Shown here in pieces: positions 5,906 to 5,906 of a stretch of 5,906 bases of DNA. Under the pieces are notes generated by a model. It was not told where the DNA came from and made no database searches. It worked only from the letters and a program-made list of their open reading frames with translations. A program made the translations under genes and the position numbers. Numbering within the stretch: the first letter of the stretch is position 1; the number at the start of each line of letters is the position of its first letter. This DNA comes from Allomuricauda sp. GTDB lineage: Bacteria; Bacteroidota; Bacteroidia; Flavobacteriales; Flavobacteriaceae. The stretch is from NCBI GenBank assembly GCA_028289745.1, contig JANQOD010000074.1, positions 1 through 5,906 of the forward strand. The letters are read 5' to 3'.

Positions 5906-5906
5906 C

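Overview
This 5.9 kb window looks like ordinary chromosomal core from a member of the Bacteroidota, most likely a marine Flavobacteriaceae. The reasons are moderate GC content, the lack of clear Shine-Dalgarno sequences before the starts, AT-rich intergenic DNA, and proteins whose wording matches flavobacterial families as I remember them. I could not run any database search, so genus and species are not assigned. I see no insertion sequence, phage gene, CRISPR array, tRNA or rRNA.

Layout from left to right. (1) The left edge cuts a plus-strand gene whose last 78 codons look like the ligand-binding C-terminal domain of a Bacteroidota-type TetR regulator. (2) Six bases later, apparently in the same operon, lies a complete ABC1/AarF/UbiB-type atypical kinase of 436 residues. 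(3) Its stop codon is one base from the stop of a large minus-strand gene. That gene encodes a secreted 815-residue S9-family serine peptidase with a complete Ser-Asp-His triad, and it most resembles the S9D glutamyl endopeptidase branch. (4) A 227-base AT-rich divergent intergenic region (4006-4232) holds the start regions of the peptidase and of the next gene. It includes a perfect 7+3+7 inverted repeat just before the next gene. (5) A plus-strand pair follows, four bases apart: a FabH-type beta-ketoacyl-ACP synthase III with an intact Cys-His-Asn triad, then a 180-residue pyridoxamine-phosphate-oxidase-like flavoprotein. (6) The pair ends at a strong intrinsic terminator at 5797-5823. Beyond it, the last bases may be the 3' end of a convergent minus-strand gene.

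How the genes may work together. The TetR-like regulator and the ABC1 kinase probably form one unit, with the regulator controlling its own operon. In a menaquinone-using phylum the kinase is unlikely to serve ubiquinone synthesis, so its substrate is open. The FabH-like synthase and the flavoprotein are co-transcribed and may be translationally coupled. The synthase would start fatty acid chains, or a related acyl product, from an acyl-CoA and malonyl-ACP; the flavoprotein's substrate is unknown. The peptidase probably works in the periplasm on imported or misfolded peptides.

I found no convincing new multi-gene system. The points most worth checking are the altered KxGQ motif and missing membrane anchor of the ABC1 protein, the palindrome upstream of the fabH-like gene, the FabH-flavoprotein pairing, and the plastid-CGEP-like peptidase.
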